In this document: positions 12,620-23,720 of the stretch, piece after piece
Layout of the letters: every line of letters begins with the position of its first letter
How positions within the stretch are numbered: the first letter of the stretch is position 1
Origin: Hetaerina americana
Taxonomy: Eukaryota; Arthropoda; Insecta; Odonata; Calopterygidae
DNA: 64,000 nt
Direction: 5' to 3'
Assembly (NCBI GenBank): GCA_022747635.1
Contig: JAKTNV010000004.1
Coordinates: 21,769,469 to 21,833,468 of the forward strand
Notes under the pieces: model-generated
Seen by the model: the letters and a program-made list of their open reading frames with translations, nothing else
What the model was told of the DNA's origin: nothing
The model's database searches: none
Made by a program: the position numbers and the translations under genes

Positions 12620-14400
12620 TAAGCATTAGAACCACTCTCATTTCTGCTACACTGTTTTGAATCGTCCCTAGACCATATTCTTTTACTCGCCTACCATACA
12701 TATATACATATATTTTGCGAAAAGCATCGATAGCTGAACCAGAACAGCGACAACTGTCCTAAAATATTTGAGAATATTGCTCCACTACTTATTTTGGTAG
12801 GTAAGTACTTGCACATGCGTGGTATCAACTACCAGTTGCTAGGCATATCATGGGTTGCCTGATCATTTGCGCTACAGAATACATTTGCATATCAGATCAA
12901 TTCACGTCATTCCGATTTATAGGAACCAAAGAATTCTTATTAATAACTTATGAATGTGATTGAAAACGCAATATAAATCAGGACTAAATATGCATGGAAA
13001 TACTTATTGAATCATGTATAAATAATATGTACACGCATTACAAATAGTATAATTAATTCATTCAAGGTTTCGTCATAACTTGGTAGATTTTAAAATATCC
13101 CTTACGACTATTAACTCTCGTTTTCCCTATATTATTTCTGTCTTCATTGCTTAGTAACTTTTGCACGCATTCCCACTTTTGCAAAAGCCTCTTTCTTCCT
13201 CTATTCCGTCAACCAAAAACATTTTACCTTATCATTGCCTTCTCCGGCTTAATACCTTTAAAATTTTCTGTCTTTACTCTCTCAGAATTTTTCTGAAAAT
13301 GCCAAAACTATTTTACACATTGTTTTCTAACCCCACATCTTACCAGGCATCAATCTCCGCTCATTCTGTGGCCTCAAAAACTAACTTTCTCGTTCATTAA
13401 GTCCTACCCTCCCATAAATGTCATTAATAGTATTACACAAGGGCAAAAAATATAAAATATATTCAGTTCTTTATATGAAATGGCATGAGTTTGCTATTTA
13501 ACAATTAATTAATAGTTTATTATGAACATTTGAATGGAGAATTGAAAAGTGGCATCCAACTTATGCTATGCTTCATCTAAAGGTGTGGAATTATGCGAGT
13601 GAAAATATAAAAAAATGTGACGATGAAATAAAAAAGCGAATAAAAATTCGAAATTTTAATTACTTATTGATTTCAAATCCATACAACTCATACTGCAATA
13701 ACCATTAAATGCTGGAGAAGAACGGTTCATGATTTATTTTTTTATAATCGATATACGGACCTCTATCGTTTAAAATTTCTGATAACTATTTCTGAGTGGC
13801 ATATTAAATTTTGAATTTATGATTTTTTGACGATTCCGCACCTTACTTACTCACTTACTTTCAAGTTATTGTTAAAAAAAATATATTAGGGAAGCTTAGG
13901 ACATTGTTATGTGCTGATTGGATACCAAAAAGTTTGGTTAACTTCTGCAATACAATACCAAAGCAGAAGTCATACCACAATAGTAGTTGGACTTCCGCTT
14001 TGGCGAAAACCTCCATCAGAATAATCGATTTAATTATGAAAAAAGGCAAATGATTTTAAATGGAGGAATACAACGATATAAATTATTCTTGTAAACAGCA
14101 TCAAAATGATTGCATATGCTTTTGAATGTATTCTCCGTTGAAGAGTGGACGAAGATTCTACCAAAACACGCTGGAAAGAAGAAGAGAACTGACGGAGAAA
14201 ATTGTGGAACGCCAGTACTCATTGATGACTCTACCAGAAAGAAAGAAATGAGGAAACGAGAATGCATTACGATAAACGAATGAGGCAAGATGTCGTCTCA
14301 AAGAATCATAAAAGAATGACGAAATCGGTAGGGAACTTGGTACCACGCTGTTACTGGACTATTAGGTTTATAAACAGCGATTATAGTAACCATGATCGCC
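12620..14400. other. AT-rich non-coding stretch
   Basis: Nothing recognisable. A C/T-rich patch at 13150-13400 yields a short frame without known similarity. Confidence 0.55.
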
Positions 14401-14439
14401 GAAGCAAAATAAATTCAAACTGGAAGAACTCCGGTAAAT

Positions 14440-15120
14440 GAGGAGCCCCAGAAAAATACCGCCATATTTTGGAGAAGTGCGGGAGAAGGGAGGACACTTG
14501 GGCACGGGAAGACGTCAGGGTGCTGGAGACGACGAATGGCCACGGACCGAACTGTCACGAAAAAGACAAAAGAAAAAAAAATCCAAGCCGCGTTGAGAGA
14601 ACAACTCTTGAAAGTTGATAGGACGATAAAGCTGTCAGGACTCGGAAAAACTCCGAAAGAACTCGGAAGAAAATGACTAAGGGAAAACCCTGAGGACAAG
14701 GACGAGGGAAGACGGAAGCGGAGGACGGGAAGGAGGAGAAAGGCAGGGAATGGCAGAGAATATGGGGTAGGAGAGGAAGAGGACATCGAGATAAGAAAGG
14801 GGAACGAGGGAAGATTAAGGTGCGTGCGAAGAAAAGAGGTGGTGGGAGAGGGAGGGGGGATGGAATTGGTTATGGGGGAGGGCAAGATATGGAAGCAGAT
14901 GGCAGCACCTGCGGGAACCGCACGGGAACTCGTTAGACCCTCACGCGTGTGCGAGGGGAGTCACGGGGGAGATTGAGGATACTGCTCCCCCTCCCCGCAC
15001 CACGCGACATCGCCCGGGTAAAAGGTTTGGCCGTCCTCCCACAAATCCTCCAGCGATCCCCTCACGGGAAATATTACGAGCTCCAGATCACTTTGACAGG
15101 GAAACGAGCACGCCCTTTTG
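14440..15120. other. purine-rich GC island
   Basis: The + strand is long and G/A-rich to about 14890 and then becomes a more balanced CpG-containing segment. A 156-codon minus-strand frame is Ser/Pro/Phe-rich low complexity, explained by the scarcity of stop codons on a pyrimidine strand. No gene is called. Confidence 0.35.
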
Positions 15121-15407
15121 AGCAGTCCTCATTCATCATCGCGTATATTTTTTTCTGTAACAAAGAGATAAAAGATAAGAAGAGGGTTCGTGATTTTACA
15201 CAGATGAATGAAAGACATTTTGAATGATTTTTTTATTAAATAACATGCGTTTGCAAATCATAAGCTTACCGTGGTTATGCTGAGAGCCATCTTAGCAATT
15301 TGTATGTACACACAGATACTTTATACAGATAATTGGTAAACGGGGAAAGCAAGCAAGTGTTGACGGAAAGGTCATCAGCATAATCTTTTGTAAAGCCTCT
15401 GTACATA

Positions 15408-16303
15408 CAAGGTCTGTCTCAAAAGTAGCAGGACAGAGCCGATTTAAAAACATTATTGCCAGAATTGATACATACACTCAAAAGTCCTCAAAGTAACACC
15501 CTAGTACGTTCACACACCGCTACCACCGGGTTTCCCGTGTCTCGTACGCCTTCTGGAAGGCCTGTGTACGCGTCAAGGCCTGTTTTAACGTTTCCGCCGA
15601 GCCGTGGTGACGTCCTTTCAGCACGAATATTTTATGCGGGGAAATAGAAAGGAGTTTTGAGGGGCATTGTGTAAAACATTTGGATCCTCACTCACATGGT
15701 CGAGAAGCTCTTGGTATACTCGCGTGCGAGTTTCCTTTTGTTCGTCCGAGAGCACTCGCGGTACCAACTTCGCACACACCTTTTGCACAATGCGCATTAC
15801 TTTTAGGGATGCCAAGTCAACAGAAATCATATAAATACTTAATCGGCGATCCCTGACCAACAAAGCCTTCAATTTTGCAGGATTTTCATCATTATTTTTG
15901 ATGTTAGAGGGTGACCTGAACGTTCGCCGCCTTCAACATCTTCTCTACCTTCTCGAAAAAACATGTGCCACTCAAAAAAATCCGATCTAACCATTATGTT
16001 ATCACCATAAACTGCCTTGAGCAGATCATGAGTATCTTTGCCGGATTTGCTTAGTTTTACGCAAAATTTGATGGCGTAGCCAATTCCAAAATCCGGTTCA
16101 TGACGGAACGTAACAAGGTCACTTTGTACAGGTTTCGCAAACGAACGATCCACACTCAGCCAAGGCTGGGAGCTAACTGCCACCGGCCTCCAGCCTTTCC
16201 TGAGACTGCCTTCCCCTTAAATCCAGCCAGAAATACCGCCCCTTGTCCATCCGTCCGTATATCCATAAAAAAATAAGTTCTACTACTTTTGGGTCCTACC
16301 TAG
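15408..16303 (-). mobile_element. internally deleted mariner-family DNA transposon
   Basis: The imperfect terminal inverted repeats can be aligned directly: the left end (from 15408) and the reverse complement of the right end (to 16303) share the CAAAAGTAGYAG core. Each end abuts a TA dinucleotide (15406-15407 and 16304-16305), the standard Tc1/mariner target duplication. Minus-strand coding relics match the N-terminal helix-turn-helix part and the C-terminal tail of mariner transposase. The length of 896 bp is well below the roughly 1.3 kb of intact mariners, and the missing part is the catalytic core. The element cannot mobilise itself but could in principle have been moved in trans. Confidence 0.85.
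15478..16183 (-). pseudogene. mariner transposase relic lacking the catalytic core
   Basis: Mariner transposase binds the inverted repeats through an N-terminal helix-turn-helix and cuts DNA with a D,D34D catalytic domain. The upstream frame (16183-15869) keeps IKFCVKLSKSGKDTHDLLK and FFREGREDVEGGERSGHP, typical of the mariner DNA-binding region. A second frame (15872-15618) keeps VCAKLVPRVLSDEQKETR and LLDHVSEDPNVLHN, which in intact proteins leads straight to the first catalytic Asp. Here it jumps to APQNSFLFPRIK, which normally follows the third catalytic Asp. A third frame carries a C-terminal FQKAYETRETRW, an in-frame stop, then RCVNVLGCYFE. At least two frame changes and the core deletion make it non-functional. 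Confidence 0.85.
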
Positions 16304-17231
16304 TATACCCAGGGGTATAACCAAGGGATGTGACAATATTATTATGTATTCAAAACTTTATCGATAGCAGCAAAATGGCATTTTATATTTGGCACGATAA
16401 GGAATATTAACATAAAAACAGTAATGGAATAACAAAAAGATAAATCAAAATGATGGATAAAATACAAAACAATTACTTGCTGCTGTGCCGTTTAGGTAGG
16501 GAGATGAAGATATTGCATAGGGAGGGGAGATCTTGAGCAGAATATAGTTCATGATAAGGGTACTGAGAATGGTAGGGAGCCGATAGAAAAGGGATCTTAG
16601 GGAAATGAGTTAGTGGAATTCGGCGGTTTGCAGTAGACTTGCCTTGGCGGGTGGTGCGTCCTAGGATGCGGAGTGAGGAAAAAGAGAGGAGGCCCTCCAA
16701 CCGGAAGGACTCGTTCGTTCAACAAGAGTTGCAGAAATTTGAGGTTTGACGTCATTCGGCGTGCGAAAGGAGTGAAGGAGCGTGAAAGAATTGCCAAAAT
16801 GCCATCAGAACTTGCTTGGACGCAAAGTGCTATAGCTAACTGGGAAATCTCAGGCGGCGTAAAAAAATGAAATGTTAATTCTGCCCGTAATCTTGTAAAT
16901 TGAACGTCTTTTGGTCCTCTGCCACTAATAAAAAACATACCTATGAATCGAAAACTGCTGCTTTCATCACGTATCGTACGTAGAAAGAGGTATTTCTAAA
17001 AACTCGGTCTTGGATTTAATTACATTATCGATTTATATTCCCGATGTGATAGGCGAGAGTAAGTGGAGCTTTGGAGTAAACTCCACATGTGAACATGCAC
17101 CTGGACTAAGCGAATAAAATATTTTGTATAGAAACAGAAGTTTTTCCTTCAGTAATTCTCAATCCGTGTGTGCATAGGTGTCAAGCCTTTACTTAACCAT
17201 TTGCATATTATCATTACAAATTAGGCAAACT
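16304..17231. other. non-coding stretch
   Basis: The short frames at 16470-16940 on both strands show no known similarity. Nothing else was recognised. Confidence 0.5.
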
Positions 17232-17324
17232 AAAAGAACTGGGGGAGATGTCATGACAGTTAATTTAATTAGGCATCCGCTGATATGTACCAATACGTAG
17301 AAAGTTCACAGTGTAAAAATTATT
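17232..17324 (+). repeat. diverged second copy of the dispersed repeat at 2309-2403
   Basis: It aligns along its whole length with 2309-2403. Shared blocks include GGGAGATG, CATCCGCT and CAGTGTAAAAAT versus GAGTGTAAAAAT in the same order and spacing. It lacks the inverted copy found after the first instance, and no flanking direct repeat could be seen. This supports an old multi-copy family. Confidence 0.55.
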
Positions 17325-17874
17325 ATTCATAGAAATTCACAGTATTCAGATATTTACAAAGCGTTCGGTTAGAAATCAAGGCATATGGTTTCCAGTGCCA
17401 GCCAAAACGAATGGTTTTCAAATTATGAAATTTCCATATTTTGATAATTCTGAATACCTAATGTAAAATATAACTTGAAAAATTATCTCTTTCCTAAAAG
17501 CCGCATATTAGAAATATGGAAACAGCATATCCATAGTGATGAACATACTAATTCACCTAACCACCAAGTCGATTAAGGGGCGCTCGTGAAATATTTATAT
17601 GGCCACATGGCTTCAACAAGATATGTCGGTTTCCCACGTAACGGAGCGCCTTGAAAAACACTCTGTAGGTGTTAGAGCAAATGAAACCCTTTTACGGTAT
17701 CGAAAATGAACATTTTACATATAATACAGAAGTATTATTGGTAAAGTCTTGCCTTAAATGTATTTGTTCTCTTTGAAATTATTCCATTTTACTTGTATGA
17801 AGATGAATAGAAACGTGAATACTGAACACGGATTTCAATCCTAATTAACGAGGAAGTATCGTCACTGATATTTA

Positions 17875-18378
17875 TTATTCTTCTCTCGAATCCCCTGCGA
17901 GAATCTTCATAATCATGATAACCAATCCTCCACCTCTGATCAATAATTTCAACAGTAAAATGTAAGTCATCAACCACTGAGATAAAGGGGAAAGAAAGCG
18001 ATTGCGATTTTCTTGTAGTTGATTGGCTTTAATCCTTACCATTTCCCTTGTGCAATGGATGTTTTCGCAATCGACTTGGCAATCTCCATGAAATTGCAGG
18101 CATAACACTCCAGTGTCCAGAGACCTAAATGCCATTAATTTTCCAATGCACCTTTTTTTTAAATCATCACCTGAGTAGCACGTCGGTTCAGACCAAAGCA
18201 AGATGCTTCGCATTCCGTTGAATCTCAAATGCAGGCGAGAAGTGAACTCCGAGAGGCAGTACCACTGACCCAGATCCTCCGTTGGTATCCACTTGAAATT
18301 TTTTTTCCGAAAACCCGTTGACCCAAGCATTACACGGATATTCAAGGCAAGAATCACGACACTACCCGAGTGTATCAT
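17875..18378 (-). CDS. candidate two-exon gene for a small Cys-containing protein, possibly secreted
   Basis: The protein family is not recognised. An acceptor (TTTGCATTTCAG, ending at 18418) precedes an exon whose first ATG (18376-18378) sits in the context TAAAATG. The start encodes a hydrophobic stretch (SVVILALNIRVML) that could be a signal peptide. Seven cysteines follow (WYC, TC, RC, LC, then DC, DC, HC). The exon ends at 18040 with ATG|GTAAGG. A 63-base intron (18039-17977) ends in a strong polypyrimidine tract and CTCAG. Spliced in phase 0, the product is about 146 residues, ending in a hydrophobic tail at 17875. The other frame of exon 2 (17976-17789) reads as a more protein-like acidic sequence (IDQRWRIGYHDYEDSRRGF), so a one-base indel, and thus a pseudogene, is possible. 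The open frame runs 178 codons in AT-rich DNA, longer than expected by chance. Confidence 0.3.
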   Translation of the reverse strand: MIHSGSVVILALNIRVMLGSTGFRKKNFKWIPTEDLGQWYCLSEFTSRLHLRFNGMRSILLWSEPTCYSGDDLKKRCIGKLMAFRSLDTGVLCLQFHGDCQVDCENIHCTREMVRIKANQLQENRNRFLSPLSQWLMTYILLLKLLIRGGGLVIMIMKILAGDSREE

Positions 18379-18417
18379 TTTACGACATGGAGTAACGTAA
18401 TTTGACACGAATGTTCA

Positions 18418-19889
18418 CTGAAATGCAAGTCATTACGGTGATGAGAAAAAAACACCAAATCAGTCTATCAATAAAAATAAAATTTCAAGTGTTAAAATCA
18501 GTGATTTCAAAATACTGGTCGGTGACGTTCGTTAATTGAAAATATAAAATGAGAATAACATCAAAAGAGTTTGAATTTTATGACTAAACATTTAAAATGT
18601 TTGGTTTCTGCTTCACAATTTCCGTTTGAATCTTTTCCTCTCGTCATTCCGACTTACGCATAGAGTCGCATTCTCTAGTTCGAGAGCAGTTGGAATAAAA
18701 CATAAATCTTAGGCAGGACAGGTACTATTTAATAAAGTGCGTAATGCATCGAATGAGAAATAACAAAAATTGCCCACTAAAAATATGCAAAATTTATCTC
18801 GATGGTAATATAGATTATTGGATTTGCAATAACTTTATCACCTATTCTCGATCTGTGGCAACTACTAAACACTGGGTTTCCCACCCGTCATCACCTGATC
18901 AACTTTTGAATTGATGAAGACATAGATCAGATTGAAAATGAAATAGAGCAGATTAAAATCTATTAAATTATTTTCCATGCTTTCACCCATTATTAGCGAC
19001 TTAAAACTGGAAAAATTAAAGAAATGAAGACTGAATTTTCGTCATCAGCATTCAAATTGACTTTTATTATGAATTGTTTTTGCTTTTTCCATCATTCAGC
19101 TTTATTTCCTATTCCAGAACGTTCGTCATGAGTTATTTTCCCGTAATATGCAGCTGAATTGGAAAAAATATTTGAGTTAATGAACCCTTGGCACTTTGTT
19201 AAATGAAATTTAAACATTTATAATGATACATTAAAAATGAATCACAACTACTCTCATAGGAATTTACCTACACCCATGAGCCTATTTAGGAACAAATCAT
19301 CAGTATCAGAAATCTCATGGTTGAACATTTACATTTCCCGACGAAATTTAATAAACATGGAACATTTTTTCTGTAATTGCAACTCATATTTACGCTACAT
19401 GTCCGGATGTGATTGAAAATAAATTAGAATAGCCGACATGGCAACTGCAGGCACGTTTTCCAACTCTTTGGTAAAAATTCACATATATTTCCGTACACAA
19501 AGATGAAATGTGGTCATACGGCATATTTGTCACGTCACTGATTAACATTTTAACATCATTTTTGAAATGAGAGATAGAGTAATTGAACTCTTGCATCAAC
19601 GAAGATGACTGACCCCAGTCATGGACACTAATATATTTCATTTCCTTTCATCACTACACAAATACGAGAAACTGCCAGAAAGGGTACTCTTTTCATAAAT
19701 GTGAACTTGAAACGGTGGTAGACAATAACAAAGACGAGTATAACCATTTGAGTAACAACTCGGAAGAAAATATTACTTTCACCGTGCAAGAAACCATACC
19801 CTTTCCGATGATATTTAAAAGGACGTCCACCAACGAGTTTCTATCAACGAATTATAGTTCGTCAGACAGTAAGAATCAAGTTCCCCTGG
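18418..19889. other. AT-rich non-coding stretch
   Basis: It may hold the promoter or an upstream untranslated exon of the candidate gene on the minus strand, but no such element could be identified. An 83-codon minus frame at 19390-19641 has no recognisable similarity and is close to chance length. Confidence 0.45.
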
Positions 19890-20063
19890 TGTTATGATAT
19901 GGTACGGCCAAATCGCATATTCAATAGGGGTAGAACCCTTCCTTGTGCCCTCAGAAGTTCAGTTGTACTGCACGAAAAGTGACACAGCTCGCACCCCGAC
20001 TTGAACACTGGACCCTCCTCTGGACAGCAGTCCAGCACTCTGTTTACAGTGACATCGTTGCCC
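19890..20063 (-). mobile_element. tRNA-derived SINE-like unit
   Basis: On the minus strand the unit begins GGGCAACG at 20063. It has a box-A-like TGTCACTGTAA (20054-20044) and a box-B-like GTGTTCAAGTC (20008-19998), with 35 bases between, a tRNA-like spacing. The segment between them reads AGAGTGCTGGACTGC..GTCCAG, like a tRNA anticodon-arm region. About 100 further bases follow before AT-rich flank. No clean cloverleaf or acceptor stem is present, so a SINE or tRNA pseudogene is favoured over an active tRNA gene. The far end is uncertain. Confidence 0.5.
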
Positions 20064-20159
20064 GAAAAAAACGCGTATAAATTACAAAACAGCACGGTAA
20101 GACTTTTAGTGGTAAATTCCCCTCACCTCATTGGGGGTATTTCTGTTTAAATAAAAAGA

Positions 20160-20560
20160 ACGGACATCCATTATGTGGAGAGCGAACGGGGGAGGCGGCG
20201 GATGGAGACTGAAAACCCCAGGGTCTCATTGTACGAATTCGCGAGCAACACATCCTTTTTGATCGATCGCCTCACCTCGCTCTTTTAAAGAGAGGTACGG
20301 GACGAGAGTCGGAGGGGGGTGTGCGGAGGGAGGGAGGGAGGAGGAGGAATAGGGGTGAGAGAGCATGGGCGGATGGAGTGGTTGTGCGCGTATTCCTCTT
20401 CCTCTTTTAAAGGGACGCGTACACTTTTATGTCCTGAGGGCCAGCTGCACCCGCGGTGCGGTCCTGTAGTGAGGACTGCGTTGGTCACGTGATGCAGAGG
20501 CACGATGGATTTAAGAAACCGGTGAGGACTCGAGGAAGCTATGAGTTGGAGGGAGATAGT
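20160..20560. promoter_or_regulatory. GC-rich purine island with an E-box
   Basis: The + strand is G/A-rich from 20170 to 20370, then balanced CpG-containing sequence follows. A CACGTG E-box at 20486-20491 sits in the context GGTCACGTGATG, close to bHLH-zip (USF/MiT/TFE-type) sites. No adjacent gene is identified. Confidence 0.3.
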
Positions 20561-21360
20561 GAGGGAATTGACCTAAGTTTTAGTCTGAACATCGCAGAAA
20601 GAGGGAAACCGACCGCTGCAGAACTCCGAATGCAACGACTTCGACACGTGAATGGACGAAATTGCATTTTGTATACCCGTCCGTACATTCACAATGCAGA
20701 TCGCGCCTACCTCAGAGCTGTGAAACTTAACGAAAGTTTTCCAGGTTGGCGATTTGAGTTCACTTATAAACGACAACGGTATAAGTTTCATGACATGACT
20801 TCCAGGAATCGATACTGACCTTGTGGTATAAATACGCTGCCCATCTATGAACATTTTTTCACCGAGGGTCAAGACGGGAAACGGGAGTGCTGTTGCGGTG
20901 TCAATGCTGCTGTAGTTTCAAACCGAGATGTAGGGTACTTCAAATGCCATGGTTACGAAGCAAACGAAAATAAATTTCAATGTGTTTTATAAAAATTATA
21001 GGTCCGTATTTTAATCCGCCTCCTACCTATGAGAGACTTATGGGGTTTTCTGGGTCAAAATGTTCCATGTTTATATCCAGCACCAGGAAGATTATGGATT
21101 CTATGTCAAGAATCATCGAAAATATTTATTAATGAGACATCAGAGAAGAGCGGCAAAAGCACTGAAAACCCAGGATATTTGGTCCAAGTCATGGTTTTAA
21201 CATCTTTATTTTTGCTAGAAAATGACACAGACGTTGAAACAGAGTTAAGAGATTATATTTAAGGGTTGAAAATTATAAAAATATTGTGTTTATTTCATCG
21301 TGGAATGTTTGCGTCCAATAACGGATGAGAAGGTTAGACAATGAAAAACTGCACTATTCT
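20561..21360. other. non-coding stretch
   Basis: A 120-codon + frame (20456-20818) and a 99-codon minus frame overlap here. Neither resembles a known protein and lengths of this order are expected by chance in 64 kb. Confidence 0.45.
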
Positions 21361-21454
21361 TCGAACTCAAAGTATGACAGACTCTCTTCTAACTTGTCCT
21401 ACTTGCCAACCAAGTCTGGGCATAATTAAGGGCATTTTCCCCAACGTCCCATGT

Positions 21455-21470
21455 TTCACGTGCACGTGAA
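21455..21470. promoter_or_regulatory. palindrome with two abutting E-boxes
   Basis: TTCACGTGCACGTGAA is a perfect 16-bp palindrome consisting of two adjacent CACGTG E-boxes (21457-21462 and 21463-21468). It lies at the left edge of a purine-rich GC island (21480-21760). Such a tandem could bind bHLH dimers. No neighbouring gene is visible to support a specific role. Confidence 0.35.
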
Positions 21471-21479
21471 GTGGTCCAG

Positions 21480-21760
21480 GGTATGGAGTTGGCGTGGACT
21501 CCACCCCAAATGTTTTGGGCAGGAAGTCGGGGATTGAGGGGGCGAGCGAAGGGAAGGTGAGCGGCGGTTGCTCGCCAGGTAGGAGGGGACTTAAGGATAA
21601 GGTCAATGGTAAAGAGGATGAAAGGATGAAAAAAAGAAAACTGAGGGACTTAGTGCGACAGAGAGGAGGAGCGACACTGAAGAGAAAAAGGGTCTCTAGA
21701 GGAACCGGAAATGGAAGGGCCAGGCCAGCCTATGAGGCTTAGGAGAAGGTAAGTCATTGC
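21480..21760. other. purine-rich GC island
   Basis: The + strand is G/A-rich (GAGGGGGCGAGCGAAGGGAA style sequence). Frames are Arg/Lys/Gly-rich low complexity, not coding. Confidence 0.35.
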
Positions 21761-22068
21761 ACGTAAGTGGGAGTCTTTAAATGCCTACGTATACCGCAAG
21801 AGAAACGCGGGCAAGAAAATAATAATTCTCTTTGACTACTTTTAATAGGCCAAAGTCTAAATACCCGCGCTCTGTAACAGGGGAGTACGTTAAAAGTGAA
21901 AGGAAGTAAAAAAATTAAGTGTGCCAGTCCAATGCTCTCCGAAGTGATGGACGGCTGGGAACTGCTTTCAATTTTTTCACAAGTTCAAAGCTTTTACTGC
22001 ATATTTATCGTATCATTATTTAAACACGATTCTACGCTCCATAAAATGTATATTTATACAAATTTATG

Positions 22069-22072
<4 letters not shown>

Positions 22073-22117
<45 letters not shown>
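22073..22117. repeat. (TA)n microsatellite
   Basis: This is an uninterrupted TA dinucleotide run of about 22 units, giving the Ile/Tyr run seen in the overlapping frame. Confidence 0.98.
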
Positions 22118-22120
<3 letters not shown>

Positions 22121-23330
22121 TTCGTCGATGTAACACGGAAGTGCCGAATAGCACATTACACAGTAACAAACAATATAGAAACACAAAAAAAGATCACTCA
22201 CACGTTATTTCTTGATAATTTCGACGGAATTCTACTCCGTCTGTACACTTTCAAGTGATACAAAACACTTGAGATCTCGTGGATTTCAATTGTTATTTAG
22301 ACTTTGTTGATCTAAGAATTTTGGAAATTCCTTCTGATCTCTTACAGTTGATTATTTGAACTTGGTAAATATTGTATGGAGCATAGAAAAAATAAAAAAG
22401 CAAAATAAATAAATTAGAGTAGAAAGTTGACATTTCTTAATTTAATTAACTTTATAAAATTTTAATAATCCAGGGCAATCGCTGGTTTTAAACAAAATAG
22501 AAAACGATACATTCGTACGGTAATTTCATGTATTCTTTTACATACATACAATTGCAGCACTTTACCCACTCATAAAGGAAAGTAAAACATAGAAAATGTA
22601 TACAGTATAATAATTAAATAATATTGGCACGAAGGAAAAAATAAACATCGAAAAGTCCGTTGTTCATGATATAGCCAAGATTAACCTACGACAAAAGCTA
22701 CTGGATAACATTCCTGTGCTAAACAAAAAAAATGCTACCAATTACCCCTATTACGGCAAAAATAGCCATTGCAATTAAGTTATATTTTATTAGCAGTAAA
22801 TTTGACTATTTTCCCCTGCGGATTCGGTGCTGTCGTTATCGGTGGAACTTCAAAGTATTACCTCTGTTGAAAACAACGCAAGAGATTGTGAAGCACGGTA
22901 AATTACAAATGCGAGCGCATGAGCGAGAAATATATTCATCTTACAGAATGTTATAGAATTTTTCCCAAGTACAGTAAAAAAGAATGAGAAAAATATCGAA
23001 AAACCAATTAAAGCTATTGCTTTCCCATAATATGTTACCTAGTTAGGTAATACAATCGGAAAAATTCGGTAGGGCGTGGAATTTTGGGAATTAAAGAAAG
23101 ACGCCACCGTGCCTCGAACGAGTGCAGTATAATAGCTTACCTACGAGGATTATTAAACTATATTTCACCAATTGAGAAAAATTACTTCCACCATTTTATG
23201 TGCAGTGAAAAAAAATCTAATAAACGTTCAGGTATCTAGTTCACGGACATATAAGAACCAGGTAAACGATCTCAAACATCTGTATGCATTCCGAATTTGC
23301 TATGCGTAGTACGAACCTGGTAGATATCAA
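22118..23330. other. AT-rich non-coding stretch
   Basis: No gene, RNA or transposon signal was recognised. Confidence 0.55.
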
Positions 23331-23379
23331 TAAATTCTTGGAATGGCATTGACCGAGGTAGAAGAATTACATGAAGAAG

Positions 23380-23720
23380 GGGCAAGAGAGAGTTCCCATG
23401 GAGGGAGAGTGATCCTGTTAAATAATAGAGGGCAGGAATTGTATAGCACTGGGAGAAGTGGATTTTGTTCTCCCATTTTTCCCCACGTTGGAGTGCAGGG
23501 AGTAAAAGGATTGCTTGGGAGAGAGAGAGATTGAGGAAAGACGCAGACGGGAGGGAAAACGTGCGTGAGAGAGAATGGGATTAGTGGGCGAGATAGGAGG
23601 AGAGAATGAAGGAAATTGAAGTGAAGATCTGAGGAGGTGGAAGCGAGAGGTAGGAGATGGAAAAAAACGAGGCAGAGAGAGAGACAAAATGAAACAAATG
23701 ACATTAAGAGGCTGAGATAT
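23380..23720. other. GA-rich block
   Basis: The + strand is enriched in G and A with several GAGAG motifs (for example 23520-23531). The 109-125 codon minus frames are Ser/Phe/Pro-rich low complexity, so no gene is called. Confidence 0.35.

Noticed and set aside
14415..14885. 156-codon minus frame with hydrophobic segments
   Set aside because: Translation of a polypyrimidine strand gives Phe/Leu/Ser/Pro, which mimics membrane segments. There is no start context or splice signals.
19998..20063. Functional tRNA gene on the minus strand
   Set aside because: The boxes are present but acceptor-stem pairing and a full cloverleaf could not be formed by eye, so a SINE or pseudogene is preferred.
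20456..20818. 120-codon + frame
   Set aside because: The length is within chance expectation for 64 kb. A minus-strand frame of similar length overlaps, and no known family was recognised.
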